Shown here in pieces: positions 34,866 through 43,353 of a stretch of 64,000 nt of DNA (the stretch's first letter is position 1; each line of letters begins with the position of its first letter). Below the pieces are notes generated by a model. That model was not told where the DNA came from. It searched no databases and saw nothing but the letters and a program-made list of their open reading frames with translations. The stretch comes from Xanthomonas sp. Leaf131. GTDB lineage: Bacteria; Pseudomonadota; Gammaproteobacteria; Xanthomonadales; Xanthomonadaceae. Location: positions 62,001-126,000 of the forward strand of contig NZ_LMOG01000003.1 of assembly GCF_001423495.1 (NCBI RefSeq), read 5' to 3'. The position numbers and the translations under genes were made by a program.

Positions 34866-35654
34866 TCACGGGGCGCTGCAGCTTTTGGCCAGCGGCTGCT
34901 CGCGCGCCTGGCGCAGCTCGTCCGCACTGGCGGCACGCGCAGCGGTGTCCGGGAAAACGATGCGCACGTGCGGATAGCGGCCGCGTTCGTCGCGCAGATT
35001 GCCGACGCCGCGGAATTCGAGCAGGCGCTTGTCGGCGATCGAGTAACGCACCTCCAGCGACGGCACTGCGGCGCCGTACCAGGCATCCAGGCTGAGCCGA
35101 TAGCGACGCTGGCCGGCGCTGTCGCCGATCCGTTCGACCTTGAAGGCCAGCTGGCGCTGCAGACTCGGCAGCACGAAGTCGACGCGCTGCGTTGCGCTGG
35201 CGAGTGCGTCCCATTGGGTGCGCAGATAGGCATCGAAGCCTGCATCGATCACGCGCGCGCCGTCACTGGCGGGGAGCGCGGTGTGGCGTTCGGTCTTGCC
35301 TGGCTCCTGCTGAAACATCTCGCGCACGCCATCGCGTTGGCGCACGCCTTCGCGGTAGCCGTCGCGCCCATCAAGCAGGCTGAAATTCGGTGCGCTGCCG
35401 CCGCCATCGACCTGTTTGCGCGCGAACGGGCGTCCGTCCGTGCAGCGATACAGCACCACCCGGCCGCCATCGTCGAGCAGCCAGTGCGACTCGCGGTAAC
35501 GCAGCGCGCCGCTGTCGCCGTCGAAGGCATCGCCGTCCACACGGGTGACAGCTGCAGCGCTGAGCGGCGCGCAGCCGAGCACCAGCAGCAGCAACGGCGG
35601 GATCGGCCGGCAGCGGATGGCGAGCGCGACAAAGGGGGCGGCGAATGGGCGCAT
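34866..35654 (-). CDS. Exported protein of unknown function
   Basis: A 262-residue protein with a signal peptide ending LLLLVLGCAPLSAAAV. The mature part is a beta-rich domain: ALRYRESHWLLDDGGRVVLYRC, KQVDGGGSAPNFSLLD, RYRLSLDAWYGAAVPSLEVRYSIADKRLLEFRGVGNLRDERGRYPHVRIVFP. I do not recognise the family; the last segment resembles exported proteins that measure or bind sugars or lipids only vaguely. It precedes the DUF4345-like gene by about 85 nt on the same strand. Confidence 0.6.
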   Translation of the reverse strand: MRPFAAPFVALAIRCRPIPPLLLLVLGCAPLSAAAVTRVDGDAFDGDSGALRYRESHWLLDDGGRVVLYRCTDGRPFARKQVDGGGSAPNFSLLDGRDGYREGVRQRDGVREMFQQEPGKTERHTALPASDGARVIDAGFDAYLRTQWDALASATQRVDFVLPSLQRQLAFKVERIGDSAGQRRYRLSLDAWYGAAVPSLEVRYSIADKRLLEFRGVGNLRDERGRYPHVRIVFPDTAARAASADELRQAREQPLAKSCSAP

Positions 35655-35770
35655 CGGCGGATTCCTCGATGGGAGTACACACCAATACGAGCGCGTCCGC
35701 AGCACGGATGCGCCGGATGCGTCAGGACGTTCCTGACCGAATGTAGGAGTTGGGGGCTTTTGCGAGCCTT

Positions 35771-36202
35771 TCAGCCGCTTGTGCGCAGCTCGATGCAATC
35801 CACCGGGCAGGCCGGCAGGCAGAGCTCGCAGCCGGTGCACAGCGGCGCGATCACCGTGTGCATGTGTTTGGCGCCGCCGACGATGGCATCCACCGGGCAG
35901 GCCTGGATGCATTTGGTGCAGCCGATGCAGTCGGCTTCCACGATCCATGCCACTTGCGGCAGCGTGTGCGTGCCGCGCGCGCGGTCATAGGGACGCACTG
36001 GAACCTGCAGCGCGTGCGCCAGCGCGCGTGCACCGGCGTCGCCACCGGGTGGGCAATGATCGACGTCGGCTGTGCCGTCTGCCATCGCCTGCGCATACGG
36101 GCGACAGCCGTCGTAACCGCACTGGCCGCATTGGGTCTGCGGCAGCAGGCGGTCGAGGCGTTCGACCAGATCGGGCGTTGGGGCGGGCGTTGCAAGGTGC
36201 AT
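35771..36202 (-). CDS. RnfB-type ferredoxin (stand-alone)
   Basis: A 143-residue iron-sulfur protein. A 4Fe-4S domain comes first ([18 protein letters not shown]...DHCPPGG), then two bacterial ferredoxin motifs [16 protein letters not shown] and [16 protein letters not shown]. This is RnfB without its N-terminal membrane anchor, and there are no other rnf genes in the window. It probably carries electrons for an unrelated reductase. A single base separates it from the HAD gene upstream, so the two are co-transcribed. Confidence 0.9.
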   Translation of the reverse strand: MHLATPAPTPDLVERLDRLLPQTQCGQCGYDGCRPYAQAMADGTADVDHCPPGGDAGARALAHALQVPVRPYDRARGTHTLPQVAWIVEADCIGCTKCIQACPVDAIVGGAKHMHTVIAPLCTGCELCLPACPVDCIELRTSG

Positions 36203-36203
36203 G

Positions 36204-36794
36204 TCAGTGCAACAGGTTGCCGCGATACCAGCGCTGCTGCGCCAGTGCCAGCATCGGTTTGTCTTCGCGGCTATCGCCGTAGGCGTGCACGCAGTCGTAC
36301 TGCGACAGGTCGTAACGCATGCGGATCTGCGCCGCCTTGTGCGGGCCGCAATCGCCGTCGGCGTAGCGCCCGCTCAAGATGCCGGCCTCGTGCTCCAGCC
36401 GATTGCAGATCAGCGACAGCCCATGCTGCGTGCACCATGGCTGCAGATACAGATCCAGCGAACCCGACACCAGCACCACTTCATGCCCGCGCGCCTGGTG
36501 CCAGTCGATGCGCTGCATCACCTCTGCGCGCAGCATGCCGGGCAGATCGTTGCGTGCATATGCCGCGCCGTGTGCAGTCATCTCCTGCAGCGCGCGCGCG
36601 CTGAAGACCAGGCCCGTGACGCGCGCACGCACGGTTTGCGCGGAGATCAAGCCGAGTCGATAACCCAACACCCACGGGCCCGCCTGCCATTTCGCCGCAG
36701 CCAACTGCGCAGGCGTTGCCACCTTGCGCAGGAAGCGCGCATAGGTGTCGCAGGTGGTGATGGTGTGATCGAAGTCGAACAGGGCGAGCTGCAT
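36204..36794 (-). CDS. HAD-superfamily subfamily IB phosphatase
   Basis: A 196-residue soluble hydrolase. HAD motif I DFDHTIT at the N-terminus, motif [17 protein letters not shown], motif III lysine in GPHKAAQIR and motif [16 protein letters not shown] are all present with the spacing of PSP-like type IB enzymes. Substrate unknown; relatives act on phosphoserine-like or lipid phosphates. A heptamer repeat begins 15 nt upstream of its start. Confidence 0.9.
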   Translation of the reverse strand: MQLALFDFDHTITTCDTYARFLRKVATPAQLAAAKWQAGPWVLGYRLGLISAQTVRARVTGLVFSARALQEMTAHGAAYARNDLPGMLRAEVMQRIDWHQARGHEVVLVSGSLDLYLQPWCTQHGLSLICNRLEHEAGILSGRYADGDCGPHKAAQIRMRYDLSQYDCVHAYGDSREDKPMLALAQQRWYRGNLLH

Positions 36795-36808
36795 GGGGCG
36801 GGGCAGTG

Positions 36809-37148
36809 GGGAATATGATTGGGGAATGGGGAGTAGGGACTGGGAAGTTGAGATTTGGAACTCGTTAAAGGCGCAGTGTTTTCCCTTCTCCCACCGGGAG
36901 AAGGTGCCCCGCAGGGGCGGATGAGGGTACGGGCGAAGCCACGTGCAGTTGGAACGACACCAGGGCTTCGCACCGTACCCTCACCCCAGCCCCTCTCCCG
37001 CAGGAGAGGGGCTTAGCCTCTTCCTTCTCCCACCGGGAGAAGGTGCCCCGTAGGGGCGGATGAGGGTACGGGCGAAGCACTCTTGTCAGGTCTAACTCAA
37101 CGATCAGGTCTGGCTTTTACGATTCCCGATTCCCGATTCCCAAATCCC
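36809..37148. repeat. Heptamer hairpin locus 1 with nested GTACCCTCA-family repeats
   Basis: The left arm GGGAATATGATTGGGGAATG (36809 on) and right arm GATTCCCGATTCCC (37121-37141) are inverted GGGAATC-type arrays; the right arm ends 3 nt from the metG stop. Between them, without genes, lie two copies of a 56-nt unit (36884-36939 and 37023-37078, beginning CCTTCTCCCACCGGGAGAAG) and, at 36963-37014, an inverted relative (GGGCTTCGCACCGTACCCTC...). Confidence 0.85.
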
Positions 37149-37151
37149 GCC

Positions 37152-39242
37152 TCACCGAACCGGCATCCCCGGCTGCGCACCCGTATCGGCATCCAGCAAC
37201 GCCAGCGCGCCGCCGTCGAAGCCGGCCGACAGGATCATGCCTTCGCTGATGCCGAAGCGCATCTTGCGCGGGGCCAGGTTGGCGATGAACACCACGCTGC
37301 GGCCGACCAACGTTTCTGGTTCGCCATAGCTGGCGCGGATGCCCGAGAAGATCTGGCGCTTGCCCAGCTCGCCGGCATCCAGTTCGAAACGCAGCAGCTT
37401 GTCCGAGCCTTCCACGAATTCGCACACCAGTACCTTGCCGATGCGCAGGTCGAGCTTGGCGAAATCGTCGATGCCAATAAGACCTGGATTCGCGACGGAG
37501 GCGGGGGGATTGGCCGGCGTAGCCGTTTTTACATCGGTTTTGGCCACCTTTGCAGTGCTGGCGGTGGTGGCAGCCGGTGCCGCAGGTGCGGCCATCGTGT
37601 CTTTTGAAGCGTCGGTCATGGCGTCGATCAGTTTGGGGTCGATACGGGTGAACAGGGCCGCGTAGGGCTGGATCACGTGTGCGGTCAGCGGGCGGGCGAT
37701 ATCTTCCCAGCTGGTCATTGGTGCCGACAGAAAAGCTTCGGCTTCGGCGCAGGTACGCGGCAAAATCGGCTTGAGCCCGGCGACCAGAATGCGGAACAGA
37801 TTCAGCCCTTGCGTGCACACCGATTGCAGCTGCGCATCGGCACCCTCCTGCTTGGCGATCACCCATGGCTTGGTGTCGTCGATGTACTTGTTGGCCTCGT
37901 CTGCAAGCGCCATGGTCTGGCGGATCGCGCTGGCCGCATCGTTGCGCTCGTAGGCCTCGCGGATCGGCGCCAATGCGGCGACGAAGCGCTCGTATTGCGC
38001 CGGGTCGGGCAGGGCGTCGGCCAGCTTGCCGTCGAAGCGCTTGCCGATGAAGCCGGCGCAGCGGCTGGCCAGGTTGACGAACTTGCCGACCAGATCCGCG
38101 TTCACCCGCGTGACGAAGTCGCCCAGGTTGAGGTCCAGATCGTCTACGCCGCCAGAGGACTTGGCCGCGAAGTAGTAGCGTAGCGCCTCCGGTTCCAGGC
38201 CCACATCCAGGAAGGTCCGCGCCATCACGAAGGTGCCGCGCGACTTGGACATCTTGGCGCCGTCCACCATCAGGTAGCCGTTGACGTGCAGCCGGGTCGG
38301 CGCGCGATGGCCGGTGCCGTGCAGCACCGCCGGCCAGAACAGGCCGTGGAAATTGACGATGTCCTTGCCGATGAAGTGATGCAGCTCGGTCTGCGTGTCG
38401 GCGACCAGATGCGCGTCGAAGTCTTCGCCCATCTGCGCGCACAGCGTCTTGAAGCTGCACAGATAGCCGATCGGCGCGTCCAGCCACACGTAGAAATACT
38501 TGCCCGGCTGGCCGGGAATCTGGAAGCCGAAATACGGCGCATCGCGCGAGATGTCCCAGGCGCGCAGGCCGCCTTCGGTATCCAGCCATTCCTTGAGCTT
38601 GGCCTTGACGCCGGGCAGTGCCACATCGCCGGCCAGCCACTCGCGCAAAAAGCCGTCGAAATGGCCGACTTCGAAGAAGAAATGCTCCGAATCGCGCAAC
38701 TCGGGCGTGGCGCCGGAGATCACCGACTTGGGTTCTTTCAGCTCGGTCGGCGCGTAGGTGGCGCCGCAGACTTCGCAGTTGTCGCCGTATTGGTCGGCGC
38801 TGCCGCAGTTGGGGCAGATGCCCTTGATGTAGCGATCCGGCAGGAACATGCCCTTGGCCGGGTCGTAAAACTGTGCCACTGAGCGACGGCTGATGTGACC
38901 GGCCGCTTCCAGCTTGCTGTAGAAGGCCTCGGTGAGCTCGCGATTGACCGGCGAATTGGTCGAATCGTAATGATCGAAGGTCACCCCGAACGCGGCGAAA
39001 TCGCGCTCATGGCTGGCCTGGATGTTGGCGATGAAGGCTTCCGGGGTCACGCCGGCCTTTTCGGCGGCGAGCATGATCGGCGTGCCATGGGTGTCGTCGG
39101 CGCAGACAAACCAGGTCTTGTCGCCGCGCAGGCGGCGTGCGCGCACCCAGATGTCGGCCTGGATATAGCCGACCAGATGGCCAAGATGCAGCGGCCCGTT
39201 GGCGTAGGGCAGGGCGGTGGTGACGAGTGCGGTGCGGGTCAT
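37152..39242 (-). CDS. metG: Methionyl-tRNA synthetase
   Basis: A 696-residue class I synthetase charging tRNA-Met. HIGH-type motif PYANGPLHLGHLVGYIQADI, zinc knuckle CPNCGSADQYGDNCEVCG, KMSKS loop DGAKMSKSRGTFVMA. After an Ala/Thr-rich linker (about 555-590) comes the C-terminal EMAP/OB tRNA-binding domain (FAKLDLRIGKVLVCEFVEGSDKLLRFELDAG). Start ATG 39242 gives MTRTALVTTALPYANG, normal for the family. The stop directly abuts heptamer locus 1. Confidence 0.97.
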   Translation of the reverse strand: MTRTALVTTALPYANGPLHLGHLVGYIQADIWVRARRLRGDKTWFVCADDTHGTPIMLAAEKAGVTPEAFIANIQASHERDFAAFGVTFDHYDSTNSPVNRELTEAFYSKLEAAGHISRRSVAQFYDPAKGMFLPDRYIKGICPNCGSADQYGDNCEVCGATYAPTELKEPKSVISGATPELRDSEHFFFEVGHFDGFLREWLAGDVALPGVKAKLKEWLDTEGGLRAWDISRDAPYFGFQIPGQPGKYFYVWLDAPIGYLCSFKTLCAQMGEDFDAHLVADTQTELHHFIGKDIVNFHGLFWPAVLHGTGHRAPTRLHVNGYLMVDGAKMSKSRGTFVMARTFLDVGLEPEALRYYFAAKSSGGVDDLDLNLGDFVTRVNADLVGKFVNLASRCAGFIGKRFDGKLADALPDPAQYERFVAALAPIREAYERNDAASAIRQTMALADEANKYIDDTKPWVIAKQEGADAQLQSVCTQGLNLFRILVAGLKPILPRTCAEAEAFLSAPMTSWEDIARPLTAHVIQPYAALFTRIDPKLIDAMTDASKDTMAAPAAPAATTASTAKVAKTDVKTATPANPPASVANPGLIGIDDFAKLDLRIGKVLVCEFVEGSDKLLRFELDAGELGKRQIFSGIRASYGEPETLVGRSVVFIANLAPRKMRFGISEGMILSAGFDGGALALLDADTGAQPGMPVR

Positions 39243-39281
39243 GGCAGGCGTAATGCGGGGGACGGGCGATTATCGCATTAG

Positions 39282-39602
39282 TCGGGAATGGGGATTCGGG
39301 AATGGGGAATCGGGTGAAACAGGGCGGGGTCGCTGGGCTACTGAGGCGCGGCGCTGCGCGCATTGCAACTGCGCAGTGCCGGTGCGTAGGGGCCTTCAGC
39401 GGCATGGAGCGTGCACCGGGTTGCTACCTCGCCAGCCAGGCCTGCAGCACGCAACACCCATCGCTAACGCCCCATGCAGCGCATCTCAAAGCGCACCGCA
39501 CGCTCAAGGTCTAGGTGGCCGCTTCCTGAGCGATGCGCACAAAAAAGGCGCCCTCACGGGCGCCTGCTTTTACGAATCCCCAATCCCGAATCTCGGTTCC
39601 CG
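39282..39602. repeat. Heptamer hairpin locus 2
   Basis: The left arm GGGAATGGGGATTCGGGAAT (about 39283-39314) and right arm ATCCCCAATCCCGAATC (39575-39602) are inverted arrays of the heptamer. The right arm ends 3 nt from the stop of the DUF2147 gene. The intervening DNA between metG and that gene has no convincing gene. Confidence 0.8.
39541..39564 (-). terminator. Rho-independent terminator after the DUF2147 gene
   Basis: GGCGCCC (39547-39553) and GGGCGCC (39558-39564) pair around TCAC; on the minus strand TTTTTT follows. It lies inside heptamer locus 2, 41 nt past the stop. Confidence 0.8.
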
Positions 39603-39604
39603 GC

Positions 39605-40054
39605 TTACTCGCGCACCCAGGTCTGGGTACGGCCCAGCGCTTCAATGCCGACATAGCCGCGCATCTGCAGCTTCTTGCCGCCGTCGGTCAGGGTGACCTT
39701 GGCCTTGTAGGTCTTGCCCTTGGCCGGGTCGAGCACCGAGCCGCCGCTCCACACCGCGGTGCCGTCGGGCTTGAGGCCCCACAGGATGGTCATGCCCTTG
39801 ATCGGCTTGCCCTTACGCTCGCCGTCGCACTTGTCGCAGATCGGGTTCGGGCCCTTGTCCGATTGCAGGATGTCCACCACTTTGCCGGTCAGCGTGCCGT
39901 TGCCGGTCTGCTCGATCTGCACCACCGACTTGGGCTTGCCGGTCTCGTCGTCGATGGTCTTCCAGCGGCCCACCGGCGAGTCGGCGGCCTGGGCCAGCAG
40001 CGAAGCGGCGGCCAGCGGCAGGGCCAGCATCAGGGTCTTGAAGGTCTTGCGCAT
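39605..40054 (-). CDS. DUF2147 periplasmic protein
   Basis: A 149-residue exported protein. Signal peptide MRKTFKTLMLALPLAAASLL(A) ends at AQA. The mature domain begins DSPVGRWKTIDDETGKPKSVVQI and ends GGKKLQMRGYVGIEALGRTQTWVR, the DUF2147 pattern (lipocalin-like small beta barrel), with the characteristic CDKC pair in PICDKCDGERKGKPIKGM. GGAGGGG lies upstream of ATG 40054. Confidence 0.9.
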   Translation of the reverse strand: MRKTFKTLMLALPLAAASLLAQAADSPVGRWKTIDDETGKPKSVVQIEQTGNGTLTGKVVDILQSDKGPNPICDKCDGERKGKPIKGMTILWGLKPDGTAVWSGGSVLDPAKGKTYKAKVTLTDGGKKLQMRGYVGIEALGRTQTWVRE

Positions 40055-40287
40055 GTGTCCCCTCCCAGGGATTGCTGTGGCCACCGTCGGCGACCTGATC
40101 GCAATGTATACCGTGCAGTATGGTGGCGGAAAGCCACCGCGTTCAGTTTGAGGGTGGGCAAGACGATGCGCTTGCCGTCTGCCGGCTATGAGTCGTCCGT
40201 GTCCTTGCCGCGCTAGGAGGTCGCCACCTCCGGTGTGCATCCCTGATTCTGGTATCGCACAGGCTGCCATCGCCGGGCAGTGTGCGT

Positions 40288-40677
40288 CTAAGCGGATTCG
40301 TACAATTCCAGCGGCAACTCATCCGGGTCGGCGAAGAAGGTGAAACGGCGGCCGGTGTATTCGTCGATGAGGATGTCTTCGGTGACCACACCGTGCGCGT
40401 TGAGATGCGCGACGGCCGCGTCCAGATCCTCGACGCGAAAGGCGAGATGGCGCAGTCCGCGCGCTTCGGGTCGGCTTGGGCGAAGTGGTGCGTTTGGGAA
40501 CGAAAACAGCTCGATCTGGCCGCCGTCGGGCAGCGCCAGGTCCAGCTTCCAGGAATCGCGCGGCTGCCGGTAATGCTCAGCGAGTACGCGCAGGCCCAGG
40601 ATGTCGCAATAGAACCGTTTGGAGGCCGCGTAGTCGCCGGCAATGATCGCCACGTGGTGAATGCCGGCCAGCATCAT
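40288..40677 (-). CDS. VOC family protein (glyoxalase/bleomycin-resistance fold)
   Basis: A 129-residue protein with two beta-alpha-beta-beta-beta units. [45 protein letters not shown] and [23 protein letters not shown] give metal ligands His, His and Glu as in the GloA2/YaeR group. AAGG upstream supports ATG 40677 (ATG 40674 directly follows). Substrate unknown. Confidence 0.9.
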   Translation of the reverse strand: MMLAGIHHVAIIAGDYAASKRFYCDILGLRVLAEHYRQPRDSWKLDLALPDGGQIELFSFPNAPLRPSRPEARGLRHLAFRVEDLDAAVAHLNAHGVVTEDILIDEYTGRRFTFFADPDELPLELYESA

Positions 40678-40990
40678 GCGGCGCCTTGCAAAGAGTGCGA
40701 CATCTGAGGCGACGCGTAGAGGCTGTGAGCGAGCACCGATACGTTGCGCACGTTGCCAGCGATATCGCGTCGCGCATGTGCAGTCGATGCCGACGATGTG
40801 GCCGGGAGGTCGGTCTTCGCATGCATGCGTGGTTGCAGAGCGTGTGGCATGGCGATCATTCCAAATGAGCAGCGCCCAAGAATACCCGCGCGCCATTGAA
40901 GCGCTTGTGCAACGTCACAGCATGTCGACCCATGGCTGTGCTCGTCTGCCCGCGCGTGGCAGGATGCGGTGCCACGCAGCAGACGCACCC

Positions 40991-42388
40991 ATGCCCGAGC
41001 CGTCGTCCAACGCCGCACCACAATTCCAGCGCAGCATGCAGGTGCGCCATCTGGTGATGCTGTCGCTGGGCGGTGTGATCGGCACCGGGTTGTTCTTCAA
41101 CACCGGTTACATCATCGCCAGCACCGGTGCGTTGGGCACGGTGATCGCGTATCTGATCGGCGCATTGGTGGTGTATCTGGTGATGCAGTGCCTGGGCGAG
41201 CTGGCGGTGGCGATGCCGCAGACCGGTGCCTTTCATGTGTATGCGGCGCGTTATCTGGGGCCGGCCACCGGGTATGTGGTGGCCTGGTTGTACTGGTTGA
41301 CCTGGACGGTGGCGCTGGGGTCGAGCCTCACCGCCGCTGCGTTCTGCATGCAGTACTGGTTCCCGCACACACCGGCCTGGCCGTGGTGCCTGTTGTTCTG
41401 CGCGCTGATCTTCGGCTTGAACACGGTGTCGGCGCGCTGGTTTGCCGAGGGCGAGTTCTGGTTTTCGTTGATCAAGGTGATCACCATCCTGGTGTTCATC
41501 GTGCTCGGTGGTGCTGCGGTGGTCGGCGTGTTGCCGTTGGCCGATGGCTCACCCGCGCCGGGGCTGCGCCATCTGCGCGCCGATGGCTGGTTTGCGCAAG
41601 GCACCTTGCCGATTCTGATGACGATGGTGGCGGTGAATTTTGCCTTTTCCGGCACCGAGTTGATCGGCGTTGCCGCCGGCGAAACCGCGCAGCCGGCACG
41701 TGCGATTCCGCTGGCGATCCGCACCACGCTGGTAAGGCTGGTGGTGTTGTTCGTCGGCACTGTGCTGGTGCTGGCCGCACTGTTACCCGCCGAGCAGGCA
41801 GCAGTGGAGACCAGCCCGTTCGTGCGCGCCTTCGAATTGCTGGGCATTCCGTATGCGGCCGACATATTGAATGCGGTGATCCTTACCGCGATCCTCTCGG
41901 CGGCCAATTCCGGCCTGTACGCGGCCGCGCGCATGCTGTGGTCGCTGGCCAACGAAGGCACGCTGCCGGCGCGCCTGGCGCGCTTGACTCGCCGCGGTAT
42001 CCCGCTCCCGGCATTGGCATTGAGCATGCTGGGTGGCCTGTTGGCGCTGCTCACCGGCGTCTACGCGGCCGACACCGTGTTCGTGGCGATTTCGGCGGTG
42101 TCCGGCTTTGCAGTCGTGGTGGTGTGGCTGAGCATCTGCGCCTCGCACTACTTCTTTCGCCGCCAGCTGCTGCGCGAGGGCATCGCGCCGCAGAGCCTGG
42201 CGTATCGCGCGCCGTGGTATCCGTGGACGCCGATCCTGGGGTTTTCGCTCTGTCTGCTGGCCTGTATCGGGCTGGCATTCGATCCGCAGCAACGCATCGC
42301 GCTGTGGTGCGGCATCCCGTTCGTGGCGCTGTGCTACGGCGCCTATGCACTCACCCAATGGCTTGCGACCCGGAGACAGCACGCATGA
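40991..42388 (+). CDS. mmuP: S-methylmethionine/amino-acid permease (APC family)
   Basis: A 465-residue inner-membrane permease with about 12 helices. [31 protein letters not shown] is the APC consensus, and [24 protein letters not shown] is its TM6 region. It is coupled by ATGA to a homocysteine S-methyltransferase gene, the mmuP-mmuM arrangement, which points to uptake of S-methylmethionine from plants. ATG 40991 is preferred; ATG 40964 is possible. Confidence 0.88.
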   Translation: MPEPSSNAAPQFQRSMQVRHLVMLSLGGVIGTGLFFNTGYIIASTGALGTVIAYLIGALVVYLVMQCLGELAVAMPQTGAFHVYAARYLGPATGYVVAWLYWLTWTVALGSSLTAAAFCMQYWFPHTPAWPWCLLFCALIFGLNTVSARWFAEGEFWFSLIKVITILVFIVLGGAAVVGVLPLADGSPAPGLRHLRADGWFAQGTLPILMTMVAVNFAFSGTELIGVAAGETAQPARAIPLAIRTTLVRLVVLFVGTVLVLAALLPAEQAAVETSPFVRAFELLGIPYAADILNAVILTAILSAANSGLYAAARMLWSLANEGTLPARLARLTRRGIPLPALALSMLGGLLALLTGVYAADTVFVAISAVSGFAVVVVWLSICASHYFFRRQLLREGIAPQSLAYRAPWYPWTPILGFSLCLLACIGLAFDPQQRIALWCGIPFVALCYGAYALTQWLATRRQHA

Positions 42389-43347
42389 CGATTCTTCCCC
42401 GCCGGCCGCGCGCCGACGCGCCGTTCAGTCAGGCGCTGCAGCACGATGGCTATGTGCTGCTCGATGGCGCGCTCGCCACCGAACTGGAACAACGCGGCTG
42501 CGATCTCAACGATGCGCTGTGGTCGGCGCGCGTGCTGATGGAGCAGCCGGAGCTGATCTACCAGGTGCATCGCGACTATTTCGCCGCCGGCGCGCAGTGC
42601 GCCATCACTGCCAGCTACCAGGCCACGCCGTTGGGCTTTGCCGCGCGTGGGCTGGATTTGGCGCAATCACACGCACTGATCGCACGCAGCGTGGCATTGG
42701 CCGTGCAAGCACGAACCGACCATCTGCAGTCGCAACCACAGGCGGCGCCGTTGTGGGTGGCCGGCTCGGTCGGGCCCTACGGCGCGTATCTGGCAGATGG
42801 TTCGGAATACCGCGGCGACTACGCTCTGCCGCTGGCGCAACTGATGGACTTCCATCGCCCGCGCATTGCCGCGTTGGCCGAGGCGGGTGTGGATGTACTG
42901 GCATGCGAAACGTTGCCGTTGGCTAACGAGATCGTCGCGCTGCGCCTGCTGCTGGAAGAATTTCCACAGGTGTATGCGTGGTTTTCCTTCACCTTGCGCG
43001 ATGCCGCACATCTGAGCGATGGCACGCCGTTGGCGCAGGTCATCCCGGCGCTGGATGCGTGCAGGCAGGTGATCGCAGTGGGCATCAACTGCATTGCGTT
43101 GGAACACGTCACGGCTGCTTTGCAGACGCTCTCCGCACTGACGTCACTGCCGCTGGTGGTGTATCCCAATTCGGGCGAGCACTACGATGCCAGCGACAAG
43201 CGCTGGCACGCAGGCAGCACGACGGCATGCAGCTTGGCCGACCAGCACGCACAGTGGCTGGCGGCCGGTGCGCGGCTGATCGGCGGTTGCTGCCGCACCA
43301 CGCCGCGCGACATCGCCGCGTTGGCGGCGGCGCGCTTCGCGGGCTGA
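42385..43347 (+). CDS. mmuM: Homocysteine S-methyltransferase
   Basis: A 320-residue zinc enzyme that methylates homocysteine with S-methylmethionine to give two methionines. [18 protein letters not shown] at the start, [22 protein letters not shown] in the middle, and the zinc ligands Cys in [11 protein letters not shown] and the pair [13 protein letters not shown] at the end define the MmuM family. Its start overlaps the stop of mmuP. The facing gene ends 6 nt beyond its stop. Confidence 0.95.
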   Translation: MTILPRRPRADAPFSQALQHDGYVLLDGALATELEQRGCDLNDALWSARVLMEQPELIYQVHRDYFAAGAQCAITASYQATPLGFAARGLDLAQSHALIARSVALAVQARTDHLQSQPQAAPLWVAGSVGPYGAYLADGSEYRGDYALPLAQLMDFHRPRIAALAEAGVDVLACETLPLANEIVALRLLLEEFPQVYAWFSFTLRDAAHLSDGTPLAQVIPALDACRQVIAVGINCIALEHVTAALQTLSALTSLPLVVYPNSGEHYDASDKRWHAGSTTACSLADQHAQWLAAGARLIGGCCRTTPRDIAALAAARFAG

Positions 43348-43353
43348 GCTGCG

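Noticed and set aside
36809-37148. CRISPR or VNTR locus from the GATTCCC repeats
   Set aside because: Arrays are short, uninterrupted heptamers in inverted pairs without spacers.
40678-40990. SAM or other riboswitch ahead of the S-methylmethionine genes
   Set aside because: No conserved riboswitch core could be recognised; the region looks like a plain promoter.
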